The notes under the pieces are model-generated. The model ran no database searches. It saw only the letters and a list, made by a program, of their open reading frames with translations, and was not told where the DNA came from. Made by a program: the position numbers and the translations under genes. Shown here in pieces: positions 34,763 through 43,630 of a stretch of 64,000 bases of DNA (position 1 is the stretch's first letter; every line of letters starts with the position of its first letter). Where the stretch lies: assembly GCF_049723905.1 (NCBI RefSeq), contig NZ_JBJKFD010000001.1, forward strand, positions 2,852,001 to 2,916,000, read 5' to 3'. Origin of the DNA: G963665185 sp049723905 (GTDB taxonomy: Bacteria; Desulfobacterota; Desulfovibrionia; Desulfovibrionales; Desulfovibrionaceae).

Positions 34763-35449
34763 TCAGTCGTCGCCCGAGTCGCCGGAGTCTCCCGAATCAT
34801 CCCCCAGCCCGTCCCTTTGGGATTCCCTGTCATCACCATGCATGGTGTCGCCATACATGTAGGGCGAGTGCATATAGCCGGGCATTGCGCTGTGTTGCCT
34901 CGCCCCCCTGCCCACACGAAAGCCCACCCGCCACAGCCATACCAGGCCGACAATGACGAGTACCCCGCCGCCGATCAGTCCGCCTTCCAGGTTGTTGTCT
35001 TTCATGCCCATCATGGCGACCAGCCCGCCGAAAAGAATGACCGGCACCCCAATGACCACGCCGAAGAACCTGCGCAGCAATGATGTTTTGGGTCGCGGCC
35101 TATGTAATGTTTCGCTCTCCCTGGCAACGCTGGCGGGAGGGAGTGACGTTTCGCCCCGCAGCAGGGAGCAGGCATCGTCATACCCGATAACCCGCCCGGC
35201 TTCCGGGCAAAAGAAATTGCGCCCGGCAGGCGTAAAATGCAGCAGGTCTCTGCCCACGGAAACAATGATGGTTGGCGGGCAAAAGCCCTGGAGTATCTGT
35301 TCGGGAAATTCCACATCCACAACGTGCTTGAGCGCGTTTTCCACGTCACTCTGGCTCATCTCTCCCCGATTCACGATTTCACATTCCCCGGTGGCGTGTC
35401 TCCAGTCCAGACTCAGGCCCTTGGTTTCAACAGAGTGGAAATACTGCAT
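34763..35449 (-). CDS. small membrane protein of unknown function
   Basis: 228 residues. A soluble N-terminal part (~125 residues) is followed by two membrane helices (FFGVVIGVPVILFGGLVAMM, LIGGGVLVIVGLVWLWRVGF) and a tail rich in Met, Tyr, Asp and Ser ending in repeated GDSGDSGDD. I do not recognise the family. The second in-frame ATG is used because AGGGGG is correctly spaced from it; the first ATG two codons earlier sits too close. Confidence 0.6.
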   Translation of the reverse strand: MQYFHSVETKGLSLDWRHATGECEIVNRGEMSQSDVENALKHVVDVEFPEQILQGFCPPTIIVSVGRDLLHFTPAGRNFFCPEAGRVIGYDDACSLLRGETSLPPASVARESETLHRPRPKTSLLRRFFGVVIGVPVILFGGLVAMMGMKDNNLEGGLIGGGVLVIVGLVWLWRVGFRVGRGARQHSAMPGYMHSPYMYGDTMHGDDRESQRDGLGDDSGDSGDSGDD

Positions 35450-35592
35450 GGCCATCCCCCTGATTCGCTAAGGAATACAAAACGACCGTGGTGCCGACGT
35501 CTTCGAGTGGCATCCAGAGTACGTCTTTTTATGGAAAATGGACAGAAGAGAAAGTTTTCAGGGAACTTTCAGGAGACTTTTCAGGAGACTTT

Positions 35593-36648
35593 TCAGGAAA
35601 CTGGGAACTCTTCTTCCATGGAAGCTTCGTTCTCCATGAAATTCCTGAATTGTTCCACTGCGGCTTCGGCCTTGCCCGGCCTGTCAAAGTGGGCAATGTG
35701 CAGCAGGGCGTCGCCCTTGTAGATGGAGGGAAGGGTCTGTCTGCCGATGATCACGCCGTGGGCCTCTGCCAGCACCGGCGTTTCTTCCAGGGAAAAAGGA
35801 TCGCAGACCTGCCCCAGCAGCTGATCCGGTCGCACCCGCTCGCCCAGCTTTACCGCGCAATTGAACAACCCGCTGGCCGGAGCGCGGCACCAGGAGGATT
35901 CGTGCGAAACATAAAGCTCCTCGTCCCGCTTTTTACGACGCGAGACGGTAATCATGCCCAGATATTCCATAACCGCCACCACGCCCCGCAGCCCGGCATT
36001 GATGACCATGCGATCAAAACGCAGGGCCTCGCCGCCTTCGTAGAGCAGCACGCTCAGCCCCCGCTCCGTGGCCGCCTTGCGCAGGGAACCGTCCACCCCA
36101 GGAGAATCGATGGCCACCGGAGCACGAAAGGCCCGGGCCATGCCCAGGCAGACCTCGTCTTCCATGGCCCCGCGCACATGGGGCAGGTTGGCGCGGTGGT
36201 TCGAGCCGCAGTGCAGGTCCACGCCGTGGGTGCACTGGCTGACCACCTGCTCCATAAAGACGTTGGCCAGCCGCGAGGCCAGGGACCCCTTTTCCGAGCC
36301 GGGAAAGACGCGGTTGAGGTCACGCCTGTCCGGCAGGTAGCGGGAGTTGGTCATAAACCCGTAGATGTTCACCACGGGTACGGCAAACAGGGTGCCGCGC
36401 AAATTGCGCAGCCGCTTGAGACGGACAAGCCGACGCACGATTTCCACGCCGGCGATTTCGTCACCGTGCACGGCACCGGAGACGAACAGCTTCGGCCCCG
36501 GTTTTTTGCCATGAAAGACATGAACCGGCATGGCTGCGCCGCTCGGAACAAAAAGCTCCGGCACAGGCAGCATGACCGTGGTCCTGCTGCCCGCCGGAAT
36601 TTCAGCATCGGCGAGACGTATGGGGGGCTGCCCCGCCTGACGGGCCAT
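35593..36648 (-). CDS. succinylglutamate desuccinylase/aspartoacylase-family zinc hydrolase
   Basis: 351 residues. Zinc ligands are visible in VSGAVHGDEIAGVEIV (HGDE) and in GVDLHCGSNHRANLPHV (His). LLYEGGEALRFD fits the catalytic Glu region. A C-terminal beta domain (VLAEAHGVIIGR) follows. It is the last gene of an operon with a rimK-type ligase (one base between them) and a RimB-like protein. The family removes acyl groups from amino acids; here the substrate may be an amino-acid or peptide made by the ligase. Confidence 0.82.
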   Translation of the reverse strand: MARQAGQPPIRLADAEIPAGSRTTVMLPVPELFVPSGAAMPVHVFHGKKPGPKLFVSGAVHGDEIAGVEIVRRLVRLKRLRNLRGTLFAVPVVNIYGFMTNSRYLPDRRDLNRVFPGSEKGSLASRLANVFMEQVVSQCTHGVDLHCGSNHRANLPHVRGAMEDEVCLGMARAFRAPVAIDSPGVDGSLRKAATERGLSVLLYEGGEALRFDRMVINAGLRGVVAVMEYLGMITVSRRKKRDEELYVSHESSWCRAPASGLFNCAVKLGERVRPDQLLGQVCDPFSLEETPVLAEAHGVIIGRQTLPSIYKGDALLHIAHFDRPGKAEAAVEQFRNFMENEASMEEEFPVS

Positions 36649-36649
36649 C

Positions 36650-37555
36650 TCAGCCCTTGCCCTTGGTCCGGGTGCTTTTGGACCGGGCCTGTTTTTCCAT
36701 GAACATGATGATGCGCTCGGCCAGGTTCTTGCCCGTGGCCTTTTCAATGCCTTCCAACCCGGGCGAGGAGTTGACCTCCATGACCACCGGGCCGTGGTTT
36801 GTCCGCAAAAGGTCCACGCCGCAGACGTTCAGCCCCATGATTTTGGCTGCGCGGGTTGCGGTGGAGCGTTCTTCCGGCGTGATCTTGGCGACTCTGGCCG
36901 ATCCGCCCCGGTGCAGATTGGAACGGAACTCCCCTTCCTCTGCCCTGCGCTCCATGGCGGCCATCACTTTGCCGTCAATGACAAAGCAGCGGATATCGCG
37001 GCCTTTGGCTTCCTTGATGTACTCCTGGACCAGGATGTTGGCCTTCAGCCCCTGGAACGCCTCGATAACGCTCTGGGCCGCCTGACGGTTTTCCGCCAGG
37101 ACCACGCCTATCCCCTGTGTGCCCTGCACCAGTTTGACGACCAGGGGCGCGCCCCCGACCATCTCGATGAGGTCCTCTGTAAATTTCGTGGAGTTGGCAA
37201 AACCCGTAACAGGCAGGCCAATGCCTTTGCGCGCCAACAACTGCAGACTGCGCAGCTTGTCTCTGGAGCGTGTAATGGCCACCGACTCGTTGAGGCTGTA
37301 GGTCCCCATCATCTCGAACTGACGCACGACCGCAGTGCCGAAAAACGTTATGGACGGCCCGATGCGGGGAATGATTGCATCCACATCGTCGAGTTTTTCG
37401 CCTTTGTAGTGGATGGTCGGGTTGTGCGAGGTGATGTTCATATAGCAGCGCAGGGGGTTGATGACCAACACCTCGTGTCCCCTTGCTTTGGCTGCCTCGA
37501 AAAGGGCTGTAGTGGAATACAGCGACTTTTTCCGCGAAAGAATGGCTATTTTCAT
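36650..37555 (-). CDS. rimK: RimK-type ATP-grasp ligase
   Basis: 301 residues of the RimK family, which adds glutamate or similar amino acids to protein or peptide carboxyl ends. The ATP-grasp core includes VVKLVQGTQGIGVVLAE, ILVQEYIKEAKGRDIRCFVI and the metal-binding VMEVNSSPGLEGIE. Its ATG overlaps the stop of the RimB-like gene, so the two are translated together. Ribosomal protein S6 is the classical target, but the operon partners leave other targets open. Confidence 0.88.
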   Translation of the reverse strand: MKIAILSRKKSLYSTTALFEAAKARGHEVLVINPLRCYMNITSHNPTIHYKGEKLDDVDAIIPRIGPSITFFGTAVVRQFEMMGTYSLNESVAITRSRDKLRSLQLLARKGIGLPVTGFANSTKFTEDLIEMVGGAPLVVKLVQGTQGIGVVLAENRQAAQSVIEAFQGLKANILVQEYIKEAKGRDIRCFVIDGKVMAAMERRAEEGEFRSNLHRGGSARVAKITPEERSTATRAAKIMGLNVCGVDLLRTNHGPVVMEVNSSPGLEGIEKATGKNLAERIIMFMEKQARSKSTRTKGKG

Positions 37556-38031
37556 TTTTCCTCTTCAACAGAATACAGTGGCAAGGCAGCGACCCGTCCC
37601 GCCTGATAGGACAGCTGGGGATCGACAATGAGGTTGCCGTTCATGGAGCTGCGTCCGATAAGCATGCGGAACTTCATCTGGTCGCGGTTTGCCAGGGTCA
37701 ATTCAATGGGCCAGGTACGCCCTCCCATACTCATTCTTGTGGAGATGACATAGCGCTTATGGCTTACTCCACCGGAATTCTTCACCCTGCGGCTTTCCAA
37801 AAGCCGCGCTTCGCAGAGCACGGAAATATCGTCGCGCCCCTGCAGCGGATGGATGGCAAAACGCACAAACCGCTGCCCATTTTTTTCAAAAGGGTCAATA
37901 TCAAATGCGTGTATTGCCGAAGTTCTGGCGCCGGTATCTATTTTCACCTTCACAGCGGGGATGTTCAGATCGGGCAAAGACGCCCACTCGCGCCATCCGA
38001 TCAACATTTTGGGCAAGGTACGTACTGCCAT
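37552..38031 (-). CDS. rimB: RimB-type retropepsin-like protein (ATP-dependent zinc protease family)
   Basis: 159 residues with the aspartic-protease-like DTGA motif in VKIDTGARTSAIHAFDID, then RMSMGGRTWPIELTLANRD and MLIGRSSMNGNLIVDP. The family (PF05618 type) is coupled with RimK. In Pseudomonas RimA, RimB and RimK act together on ribosomal protein S6. AAGGAAA precedes the ATG. An upstream in-frame start would overlap the preceding gene and is less likely. Confidence 0.8.
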   Translation of the reverse strand: MAVRTLPKMLIGWREWASLPDLNIPAVKVKIDTGARTSAIHAFDIDPFEKNGQRFVRFAIHPLQGRDDISVLCEARLLESRRVKNSGGVSHKRYVISTRMSMGGRTWPIELTLANRDQMKFRMLIGRSSMNGNLIVDPQLSYQAGRVAALPLYSVEEEK

Positions 38032-38066
38032 TGCGTTTCCTTGGTATGAAAGAGAGGCTGCAAAGC

Positions 38067-38405
38067 CTATTGCTTGGCCCAAGGTTCGCCGATGGCGCAT
38101 TCCTCACCGCCCAGATCCACATCGATAATCTTGCGCGGACGCATGCCTATGTGGTTCTGGTATCCGGCCCGGCGCACCCTGATGCGCCCGACCTTCTGAT
38201 GCAGATGTTCCAGAGCGCTGCGGATTTCGTCCTGCGCGTGGTTGGTAAGAGCCAGCCCGGTCTTGCCGATGTCGTCCACGAAGACGCGGCGCGGTTCCTG
38301 GTCGTCCACTCCAATGTCTACAAGCGAGGCAAAATATTTTTCCAGCGGAGCCAGGACGTTCTCGATAAGATCGGCCAAGTCTTCCACGTAATAATCTTTG
38401 TCCAT
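38067..38405 (-). CDS. conserved-looking protein of unknown function, first gene of the rimBK operon
   Basis: 112 residues, no membrane helix or signal peptide. It is rich in acidic residues near the start (MDKDYYVEDLADLIENVLAP) and has a VRRAGYQNHIGMRPRKIIDV segment. I do not recognise a family. TTGGAGGAAA sits well before the ATG, and the gene ends 35 bp before rimB, so it is probably co-transcribed and could be a small partner or regulator. Confidence 0.6.
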   Translation of the reverse strand: MDKDYYVEDLADLIENVLAPLEKYFASLVDIGVDDQEPRRVFVDDIGKTGLALTNHAQDEIRSALEHLHQKVGRIRVRRAGYQNHIGMRPRKIIDVDLGGEECAIGEPWAKQ

Positions 38406-38642
38406 TTTTTTCCTCCAATGACGTTACTTGCGGATTATGTCTCCCACAAACAGGTCTGGCAAGTATTTACCTCTTCCGTGCCGTTCTCGCGGCAGATTTA
38501 CTGCCGGTTCGGGGCCTTCCGCCCAGCCGTTGCGCCCTCTGTAACAACCGATTGATTCAGATTCGTTGCCCTGATAGTCGTAGCCGAAAAGAAATACGAA
38601 CAGGCGTTCCAAATACAGCGACCTATACAAAGGAGTTGCACG

Positions 38643-40055
38643 ATGAATGAATGCCGCCTTGAACACGATTGCATCGGAGAACGGGAAGTACCCGATGTTC
38701 ACTACTATGGTGTACAGACACTGCGCGCGGTAGAGAACTATCCCATAAGCCGTATCTCCATCAGCCATTATCCGCGACTCATCGACTCACTCGCCTATAT
38801 AAAAATGGCCGCAGCATACGCCAACAACAAGCTCGGCCTGCTCGACGACAACAAGGCCCGGCATATTTCCCTGGCCTGCGAAGATATTCTGGAAGGCAAG
38901 CTCTACGACCAGTTTGTTGTGGACGTCATCCAGGGCGGCGCAGGCACCTCCACCAATATGAATGCCAACGAGGTGATTGCCAACCGAGGTCTGGAAATCA
39001 TGGGCCACAAGCGCGGCCAGTATGAATTTCTGCACCCCAACAGCGACGTGAACATGTCGCAGTCCACCAACGACGTGTACCCCACGGCCGTACGCATCAC
39101 GCTCATCACAAAAATCCGTCTGCTCATCGAGGCCATGGGCACGCTCAAGGCCTCTTTTGAACGCAAGGCCGAGGAATTCGCCCCTATCATCAAGATGGGG
39201 CGTACCCAGCTGCAGGACGCCGTGCCCATGAGCCTGGGCCAGGAATTTGCAGCCTACGCCGTGATGATAGGCGAAGACATGCAGCGGCTGGACGAGGCCA
39301 AGGACCTGGTGCGCGAGATCAACATGGGGGCAACGGCCATCGGCACCGGCCTGAATGCCCACCCGGACTACGCCGATGTTGTGACGAAAAAACTGTCCGA
39401 CCTCATCGGCATAGAGCTGATAAAGGCCCACGACTTGGTGGAAGCAACGCAGGACACGGGCGCGTACGTGCAGCTTTCCGGCGTGCTCAAGCGCGTGGCG
39501 GTAAAGGCCTCCAAAATATGCAACGACCTGCGCCTCATGTCGTCCGGTCCGCGCTGCGGCCTCAACGAAATCAACCTTCCGCCCAGGGCTCCCGGCTCGT
39601 CCATCATGCCGGGCAAGGTCAACCCGGTTATTCCCGAAGTCGTCAACCAGACCTGCTTTTACGTGGTGGGCGCGGACATGACCGTAACCATGGCCTGCGA
39701 AGCCGGACAGCTGGAACTGAACGTGATGGAGCCAGTTATTGCGCACAGTCTGTTCAGCTCGCTCATGTACCTGCACAATGCCTTCCTTACCCTGGCGCAC
39801 AGCTGCGTGGACGGCATTACCGCCAACGAGGAAGTCTGCCGGGGCTACGTGCGCAACAGCATAGGGCTGGTTACGGCGCTGAACCCCTACATTGGCTATG
39901 AAAAGTCCACGGAAGTGGCGCACGAGGCCATGCGGACGAACGCGTCGGTATACGACATTGTTTTGGAAAAGGGATATTTAACCAAAGACGATCTGGACGA
40001 TATCCTCTCGCCGGAGAACATGCTTAGGCCCCGGTATTTTCACGAAAAAAAATAG
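38643..40055 (+). CDS. aspA: aspartate ammonia-lyase
   Basis: 470 residues of the aspartase/fumarase superfamily. The signature GSSIMPGKVNPVIPEVVNQ carries the flexible catalytic-Ser loop. TNMNANEVIANRG and NSDVNMSQSTNDVYPTA are the other two conserved regions, and MGRTQLQDAVPM is typical of AspA. It turns aspartate into fumarate and ammonia, feeding fumarate metabolism. AAGGAG precedes the ATG. A terminator lies 150 bp after the stop. Confidence 0.95.
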   Translation: MNECRLEHDCIGEREVPDVHYYGVQTLRAVENYPISRISISHYPRLIDSLAYIKMAAAYANNKLGLLDDNKARHISLACEDILEGKLYDQFVVDVIQGGAGTSTNMNANEVIANRGLEIMGHKRGQYEFLHPNSDVNMSQSTNDVYPTAVRITLITKIRLLIEAMGTLKASFERKAEEFAPIIKMGRTQLQDAVPMSLGQEFAAYAVMIGEDMQRLDEAKDLVREINMGATAIGTGLNAHPDYADVVTKKLSDLIGIELIKAHDLVEATQDTGAYVQLSGVLKRVAVKASKICNDLRLMSSGPRCGLNEINLPPRAPGSSIMPGKVNPVIPEVVNQTCFYVVGADMTVTMACEAGQLELNVMEPVIAHSLFSSLMYLHNAFLTLAHSCVDGITANEEVCRGYVRNSIGLVTALNPYIGYEKSTEVAHEAMRTNASVYDIVLEKGYLTKDDLDDILSPENMLRPRYFHEKK

Positions 40056-40146
40056 CGGCACAGCGCGCGGAAGAAAAAGAGGGAGCCCAAAGGCTCGTGA
40101 GGATTCCCCCCTCCCCCAAACAACTTTCCGCCCGCAGTAGGCCAAT

Positions 40147-40203
40147 ATGCCCACGGAACGCAAAAATGCCCGCGGAGCGCAATTATGCCCGCGGAGCGCA
40201 AAT
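40147..40203. repeat. three tandem 19-bp repeats before the aspA terminator
   Basis: Copies ATGCCCACGGAACGCAAAA, ATGCCCGCGGAGCGCAATT and ATGCCCGCGGAGCGCAAAT follow each other without gaps. They lie in the 3' untranslated region of aspA, just before its terminator. Confidence 0.8.
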
Positions 40204-40204
40204 A

Positions 40205-40238
40205 AGCCCGAACGACAGCCGTTGTCCGGGCTTTTTTA
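40205..40238 (+). terminator. intrinsic terminator of aspA
   Basis: AGCCCG (40205-40210) and CGGGCT (40227-40232) with an inner CGAC/GTTG pairing, followed by TTTTTT. The rest of the 338-bp gap after aspA has no further recognised feature. Confidence 0.85.
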
Positions 40239-40393
40239 CTTTATGCAGCAGTCCACGCGATACGAAACATGGGTGGGCATAGCCCGCCACAGGCTGCTGA
40301 CAAAGGCACGATCTGGAATTCTGAAAATTCTGGAAATTTCCGAAGCAGCGTAAGCGCCCTTGAAAACCCGGTTTCCAAGGGGCGGTCTTCACA

Positions 40394-40645
40394 CTAGATA
40401 ATGTCCAGCACGGAACCCGGCTCGTTGTTGTTGCGGGTAAAGCGCACACGGGCGGTGCTCAGCTCGCGCTCCACATCCACGCCCCACCTGTCCGAGGTCG
40501 CCAGGGCATTGATGATCTGGGGCAGTTTGTTTTCCTGCACCAGAAATTCCACCACATCCACGTCCGCCTGTCGCAAAAGCTCTTCCATCTCGGGAATCAT
40601 GCCGCACGACTTTTCCCGGTAATCATACACACGCGGCTTGGTCAT
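40394..40645 (-). CDS. small protein of unknown function
   Basis: 83 residues, soluble, mixed charge. CGMIPEMEELLRQADVDVVE and FLVQENKLPQIINAL look helical; the C-terminus is RFTRNNNEPGSVLDII. I recognise no family. AGGAG lies six bases before the ATG. It is alone on the minus strand, just right of the aspA terminator, and borders the AT-rich gap. Confidence 0.6.
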   Translation of the reverse strand: MTKPRVYDYREKSCGMIPEMEELLRQADVDVVEFLVQENKLPQIINALATSDRWGVDVERELSTARVRFTRNNNEPGSVLDII

Positions 40646-41234
40646 TCTCAGCTCCTTTTGCTCTTTTTTTCAGTTTCCGGCCTTACAACGTCGTTCCCTT
40701 CCGGGCAAGAATGTTTTTTCTCCTTTTTTTCAAAACTAGTCGATTTTGCAGTTTTGATGTCTTTCCAATGATCATATCGATTACATTTTCACTCTTATTC
40801 TTTTCGAATTAAATTTAAGATTAACATCGGAATCGTAATTCATTTAGAATACGTTATTCTCAAGCAATGCCCTTCAGTACCGTCAAAAGAAAATCAAAAA
40901 AGCAAATTTTTTTTCTTAACACAGTAGTTCGACTTACTTTTTATATATTTTATTCGTCTCTTTTTAATTTTTTTTTATAATCATTATAAACGTTATTTTG
41001 ATTTAATTTTATACCAGAAAAAGATTACTTCACCTTGGTACAGGTTACCAAAACATATGGTTCCTTGGTTTTAAATAGAGCCTTTTTATCCTTAGATTTC
41101 ATACAAAGAGAAATCTTCCACACAAACCTGCCCAGAATGGAGGAAGGAAGGCCAGGGAGGACACGCCTTTTTTGATTTATCGTTGACAGAAAAACTACGA
41201 TATGTAATTCATTAAACCCATCTGGAGGATGACA
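40646..41234. other. strongly AT-rich intergenic region
   Basis: About 590 bases, from ~40720 to ~41110 extremely AT-rich with long T and A runs, unlike the surrounding G+C-rich DNA. No gene is seen. It may be a silencing or bent-DNA region, or the remains of acquired DNA. It ends in the promoter of the small gene at 41235. Confidence 0.7.
41183..41210 (+). promoter_or_regulatory. sigma-70-type promoter of the small gene at 41235
   Basis: TTGACA (41183-41188) and TAATTC (41205-41210) are 16 bp apart, the start falling ~15 bp before the ribosome site. Confidence 0.45.
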
Positions 41235-41474
41235 ATGAGTCGAAAAGTAAAATCCGTTCGCGTCCCCGAAGAGTTCTCATTTCTCGATCTCTCCGGCATG
41301 ATCCGCGAATGTGAACGATATATGCGCGATCTCGAGTCCGCTACGATGCTCAGAGGCCAAGGCAACAAAGAAGCTGCCGAGGCACTCATAAAAACGCGTC
41401 AGATGGACCTGGGAAGAAAGATAGGAAAGAAAGTTTGGGAAGCGAAAATCCGCTTCAATGATTCTCAGAAGTAA
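41235..41474 (+). CDS. small basic helical protein of unknown function
   Basis: 79 residues, likely all-helical (FSFLDLSGMIRECERYMRDL, GNKEAAEALIKTRQMDLGRK), rich in Lys, Arg and Glu, no membrane segment. The ATG with GGAGG seven bases upstream is taken over an ATG two codons earlier that touches the ribosome site. It lies between an AT-rich region and a terminator and has no neighbour in its operon. Not recognised. Confidence 0.6.
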   Translation: MSRKVKSVRVPEEFSFLDLSGMIRECERYMRDLESATMLRGQGNKEAAEALIKTRQMDLGRKIGKKVWEAKIRFNDSQK

Positions 41475-42012
41475 GCCCCTTTCATAAGGGCATTCGATCG
41501 ATTGCCAAGTCGATCAGCAGGCAGCCGGAAAGGTGACTCGGCACTTTGGTGCGCAGGACGGGACATAGGACCTGGACCGTTGGGCACTCCTCATGCACAA
41601 CGCCCGGACTCCCCCGCCCCCACCACCAAAACAGACCATGTAATCCAACCGCTTGCCTGAGGCGCCTTGTCCGGCGCCCTCCGTCAGAAGCCCGATCATC
41701 CAAACAGGATGGTCGGGCTTTTTTACTTTTGGGAAGAGGGAAAAAGAGGAAAGAAGAATTCAGATGGGGAGTCACAATCTCCAGCAATTTGAAGCAAAAC
41801 CAGAATCCTGGCTTTGCCTCAAACAAAGGAAAAGAATCCCCCTGGCCGGGGCATGAAGATTTTTCCTGATTAATCAGAATATTGCGGAGCAACTCGCCCG
41901 TTCCAAGCGTTTTGCCCCGCCCTGCAAGCTCTCCTTCAAAAATGCCGCAAAAACAGGCTACACATCTCGCTGAAAGATTCTCTTTCCAAAACAGGACCTT
42001 GCGTTCCAAGCC
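41475..42012. other. 538-bp gap with terminator, no convincing gene
   Basis: The left ~250 bases are probably 3' untranslated RNA of the small gene, ending in the hairpin pair GGCGCC/GGCGCC (41661-41678) and the terminator at 41688. A 175-codon open frame on the minus strand runs through that terminator and is not accepted. Confidence 0.5.
41688..41727 (+). terminator. intrinsic terminator
   Basis: AAGCCCGATCATCC and GGATGGTCGGGCTT form a ~14-bp stem with one wobble pair and a 5-nt loop, then TTTTTT. Confidence 0.9.
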
Positions 42013-42315
42013 TCAGCTTTCGGAAATTCCATCCATAAACTCGAACAGCTCAATCTTTGGCTCACCGTCCACATACTGCTTGAACTTCTCGCTCAACGCC
42101 TGAAAGTGCGTCGATGCCAGATGCGAAACAAGCACGTCCTTGTCCCTATACTTTTCATAAAAGGCATAGTGCCCTTCCACATCAAGCGACTTGTGCAGCC
42201 GGTATTCCATCACCCCGTTTTCCTTGGCGGTTTCCGGGATGATCTCGCGCATTGCCTTTTCCAGCTCGCGCTCGCAACCTTTGCGCGCCTGAACCGTTGC
42301 CATGAGAATAATCAT
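42013..42315 (-). CDS. antibiotic biosynthesis monooxygenase (YgiN-like quinol monooxygenase)
   Basis: 100 residues, one ABM domain: MATVQARKGCERELEKAMRE, NGVMEYRLHKSLDVEGHYAF, YRDKDVLVSHLASTHFQAL. These dimeric cofactor-free proteins oxidise quinols or related phenols. GGAGG precedes the ATG. It diverges from the marR-GNAT genes, ~210 bp away, and could share redox or stress control with them. Confidence 0.85.
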   Translation of the reverse strand: MIILMATVQARKGCERELEKAMREIIPETAKENGVMEYRLHKSLDVEGHYAFYEKYRDKDVLVSHLASTHFQALSEKFKQYVDGEPKIELFEFMDGISES

Positions 42316-42466
42316 AGGCCACCTCCACAGTATGGGCTGTCTCGCCCAATTTCACCCAATTATTGTCGACTCTGCCTTTCGCAAAAAGCGTAGCAGATAA
42401 AACCGCCCTTTCCAGTGGATTATATTGCCCAAGTGGAGGGCTGGAATGGCTTTGGGAAAACCCCTC

Positions 42467-42509
42467 TATACAAATTTAGTTAGCTGCCGTATAGTATGGC
42501 AACTAACTA
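42467..42509 (+). promoter_or_regulatory. marR promoter overlapped by an inverted-repeat operator
   Basis: TAGTTAGCTGCC (42477-42488) and GGCAACTAACTA (42498-42509) form an inverted repeat with one mismatch and a 9-bp centre. The centre contains TATAGT (42490-42495), a good -10; a poor -35 TATACA (42467-42472) is 17 bp upstream. This is the expected autorepression site for the MarR protein starting 17 bp later. Confidence 0.65.
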
Positions 42510-42525
42510 GAAAAGGAGCCTCGCA

Positions 42526-43035
42526 TTGTTTTACCTGCTGGATCAACCCACAGATGAAGAATTTCAGGACCTTGCCGCACGGTACAAGGAAATGGACCCT
42601 TCTTCGGTAAAAGCTGCCGTTACCCTGCTGAAGACCGGGAGCGACCTTCTGACCGGCTTTGAAAAAATGCTCAAACGCTATGGGCTGTCCCAGGGACGAT
42701 TTCTGATCCTTGTCGTGATGAACCGCCAACCGGAGAGTGCCACTACCCCCTCGATTCTGGCGCAAAAGATAGGAGTAACCAAAGCGACAATGACGGGCTT
42801 GCTGGACGGCCTGGAAAAAGATGGATTCATCCAACGGCACGAACATCCAAAGGACAGGAGAAAGCAGCAGATTCTTCTTACCGAGGAAGGAAAAGACATA
42901 CTGAAATCCCTGCTTCCGGACTATTGGTCACGAATCGCAAAACTCATGAGTGCTTTGACGGAGGGGGAAGAAAAAGACCTGATCCATCTATTGAAAAAGG
43001 TAGACCGTGGCATCGAGGCATTAACCGAAAGTTGA
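42526..43035 (+). CDS. MarR-family transcriptional regulator
   Basis: 169 residues with a winged helix: LILVVMNRQPESATTPSILA, IGVTKATMTGLLDGLEKDGF (recognition helix) and the wing RHEHPKDRRKQQILLTEEGK. The start is TTG, chosen because AAAAGGAG is nine bases upstream and no ATG is near. The operator lies over its promoter. The following GNAT gene is probably co-transcribed. Confidence 0.9.
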   Translation: MFYLLDQPTDEEFQDLAARYKEMDPSSVKAAVTLLKTGSDLLTGFEKMLKRYGLSQGRFLILVVMNRQPESATTPSILAQKIGVTKATMTGLLDGLEKDGFIQRHEHPKDRRKQQILLTEEGKDILKSLLPDYWSRIAKLMSALTEGEEKDLIHLLKKVDRGIEALTES

Positions 43036-43099
43036 CTGAAGATGGCAAAAAGCCGTTCTTCTGCATTCTTTTCTACAACCGATAGGATGGAGGCCCACC

Positions 43100-43630
43100 A
43101 TGCGGCAAAACGAACAGTGCAGCCCGGACATTTCCATAAGCGTCTTTCGCGCCCCACAGGAAACAGGGGTCATCGAACTAATCACCGCCATTCAGCAGAA
43201 AGAATTCTCCCTTTCCATCACGGCTGCCGATCAGCCGGACTTGATGAGCATTCCGGAATTCTATCAGGTGGGCTGTGGAAACTTTTGGACAGCCTCTTCC
43301 AATGGACAGGTCGTTGGAACCATCGCCCTGCTCGATATCGGCGAAAAACAGGCTGCATTACGAAAGATGTTTGTCCATCCGTCATTCCGGGGAAAGCACA
43401 CCGGAACGGCCCAAAAACTGCTGAAGACCCTGCTTTCGTGGTCTGCACAAAACGAAATACATGACATTTTTTTGGGAACCACGCCGAAATTCCTTGCTGC
43501 ACACAGGTTTTATGAAAAAAACAGCTTTGTGGAGATCCCACAAAGTGCTCTGCCGGACTCCTTCCCGATAATGAAAGTGGACACCAAATTCTACACGTAT
43601 AACGTGGCAGCAGCTGAAACAGACGTTTAG
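43100..43630 (+). CDS. GNAT-family N-acetyltransferase
   Basis: 176 residues. The acetyl-CoA binding stretch RKMFVHPSFRGKHTGTAQKLL (Q/R-x-x-G-x-G/A loop, here RGKHTGTA) and the late HRFYEKNSFVEIP are typical GNAT motifs. The substrate is unknown. It is 64 bp after marR on the same strand, so it may be the regulated target. Confidence 0.88.
   Translation: MRQNEQCSPDISISVFRAPQETGVIELITAIQQKEFSLSITAADQPDLMSIPEFYQVGCGNFWTASSNGQVVGTIALLDIGEKQAALRKMFVHPSFRGKHTGTAQKLLKTLLSWSAQNEIHDIFLGTTPKFLAAHRFYEKNSFVEIPQSALPDSFPIMKVDTKFYTYNVAAAETDV

Noticed and set aside
41482..42009. 175-codon frame on the minus strand
   Set aside because: It crosses an excellent terminator and has low-complexity, domain-free sequence without a ribosome site.
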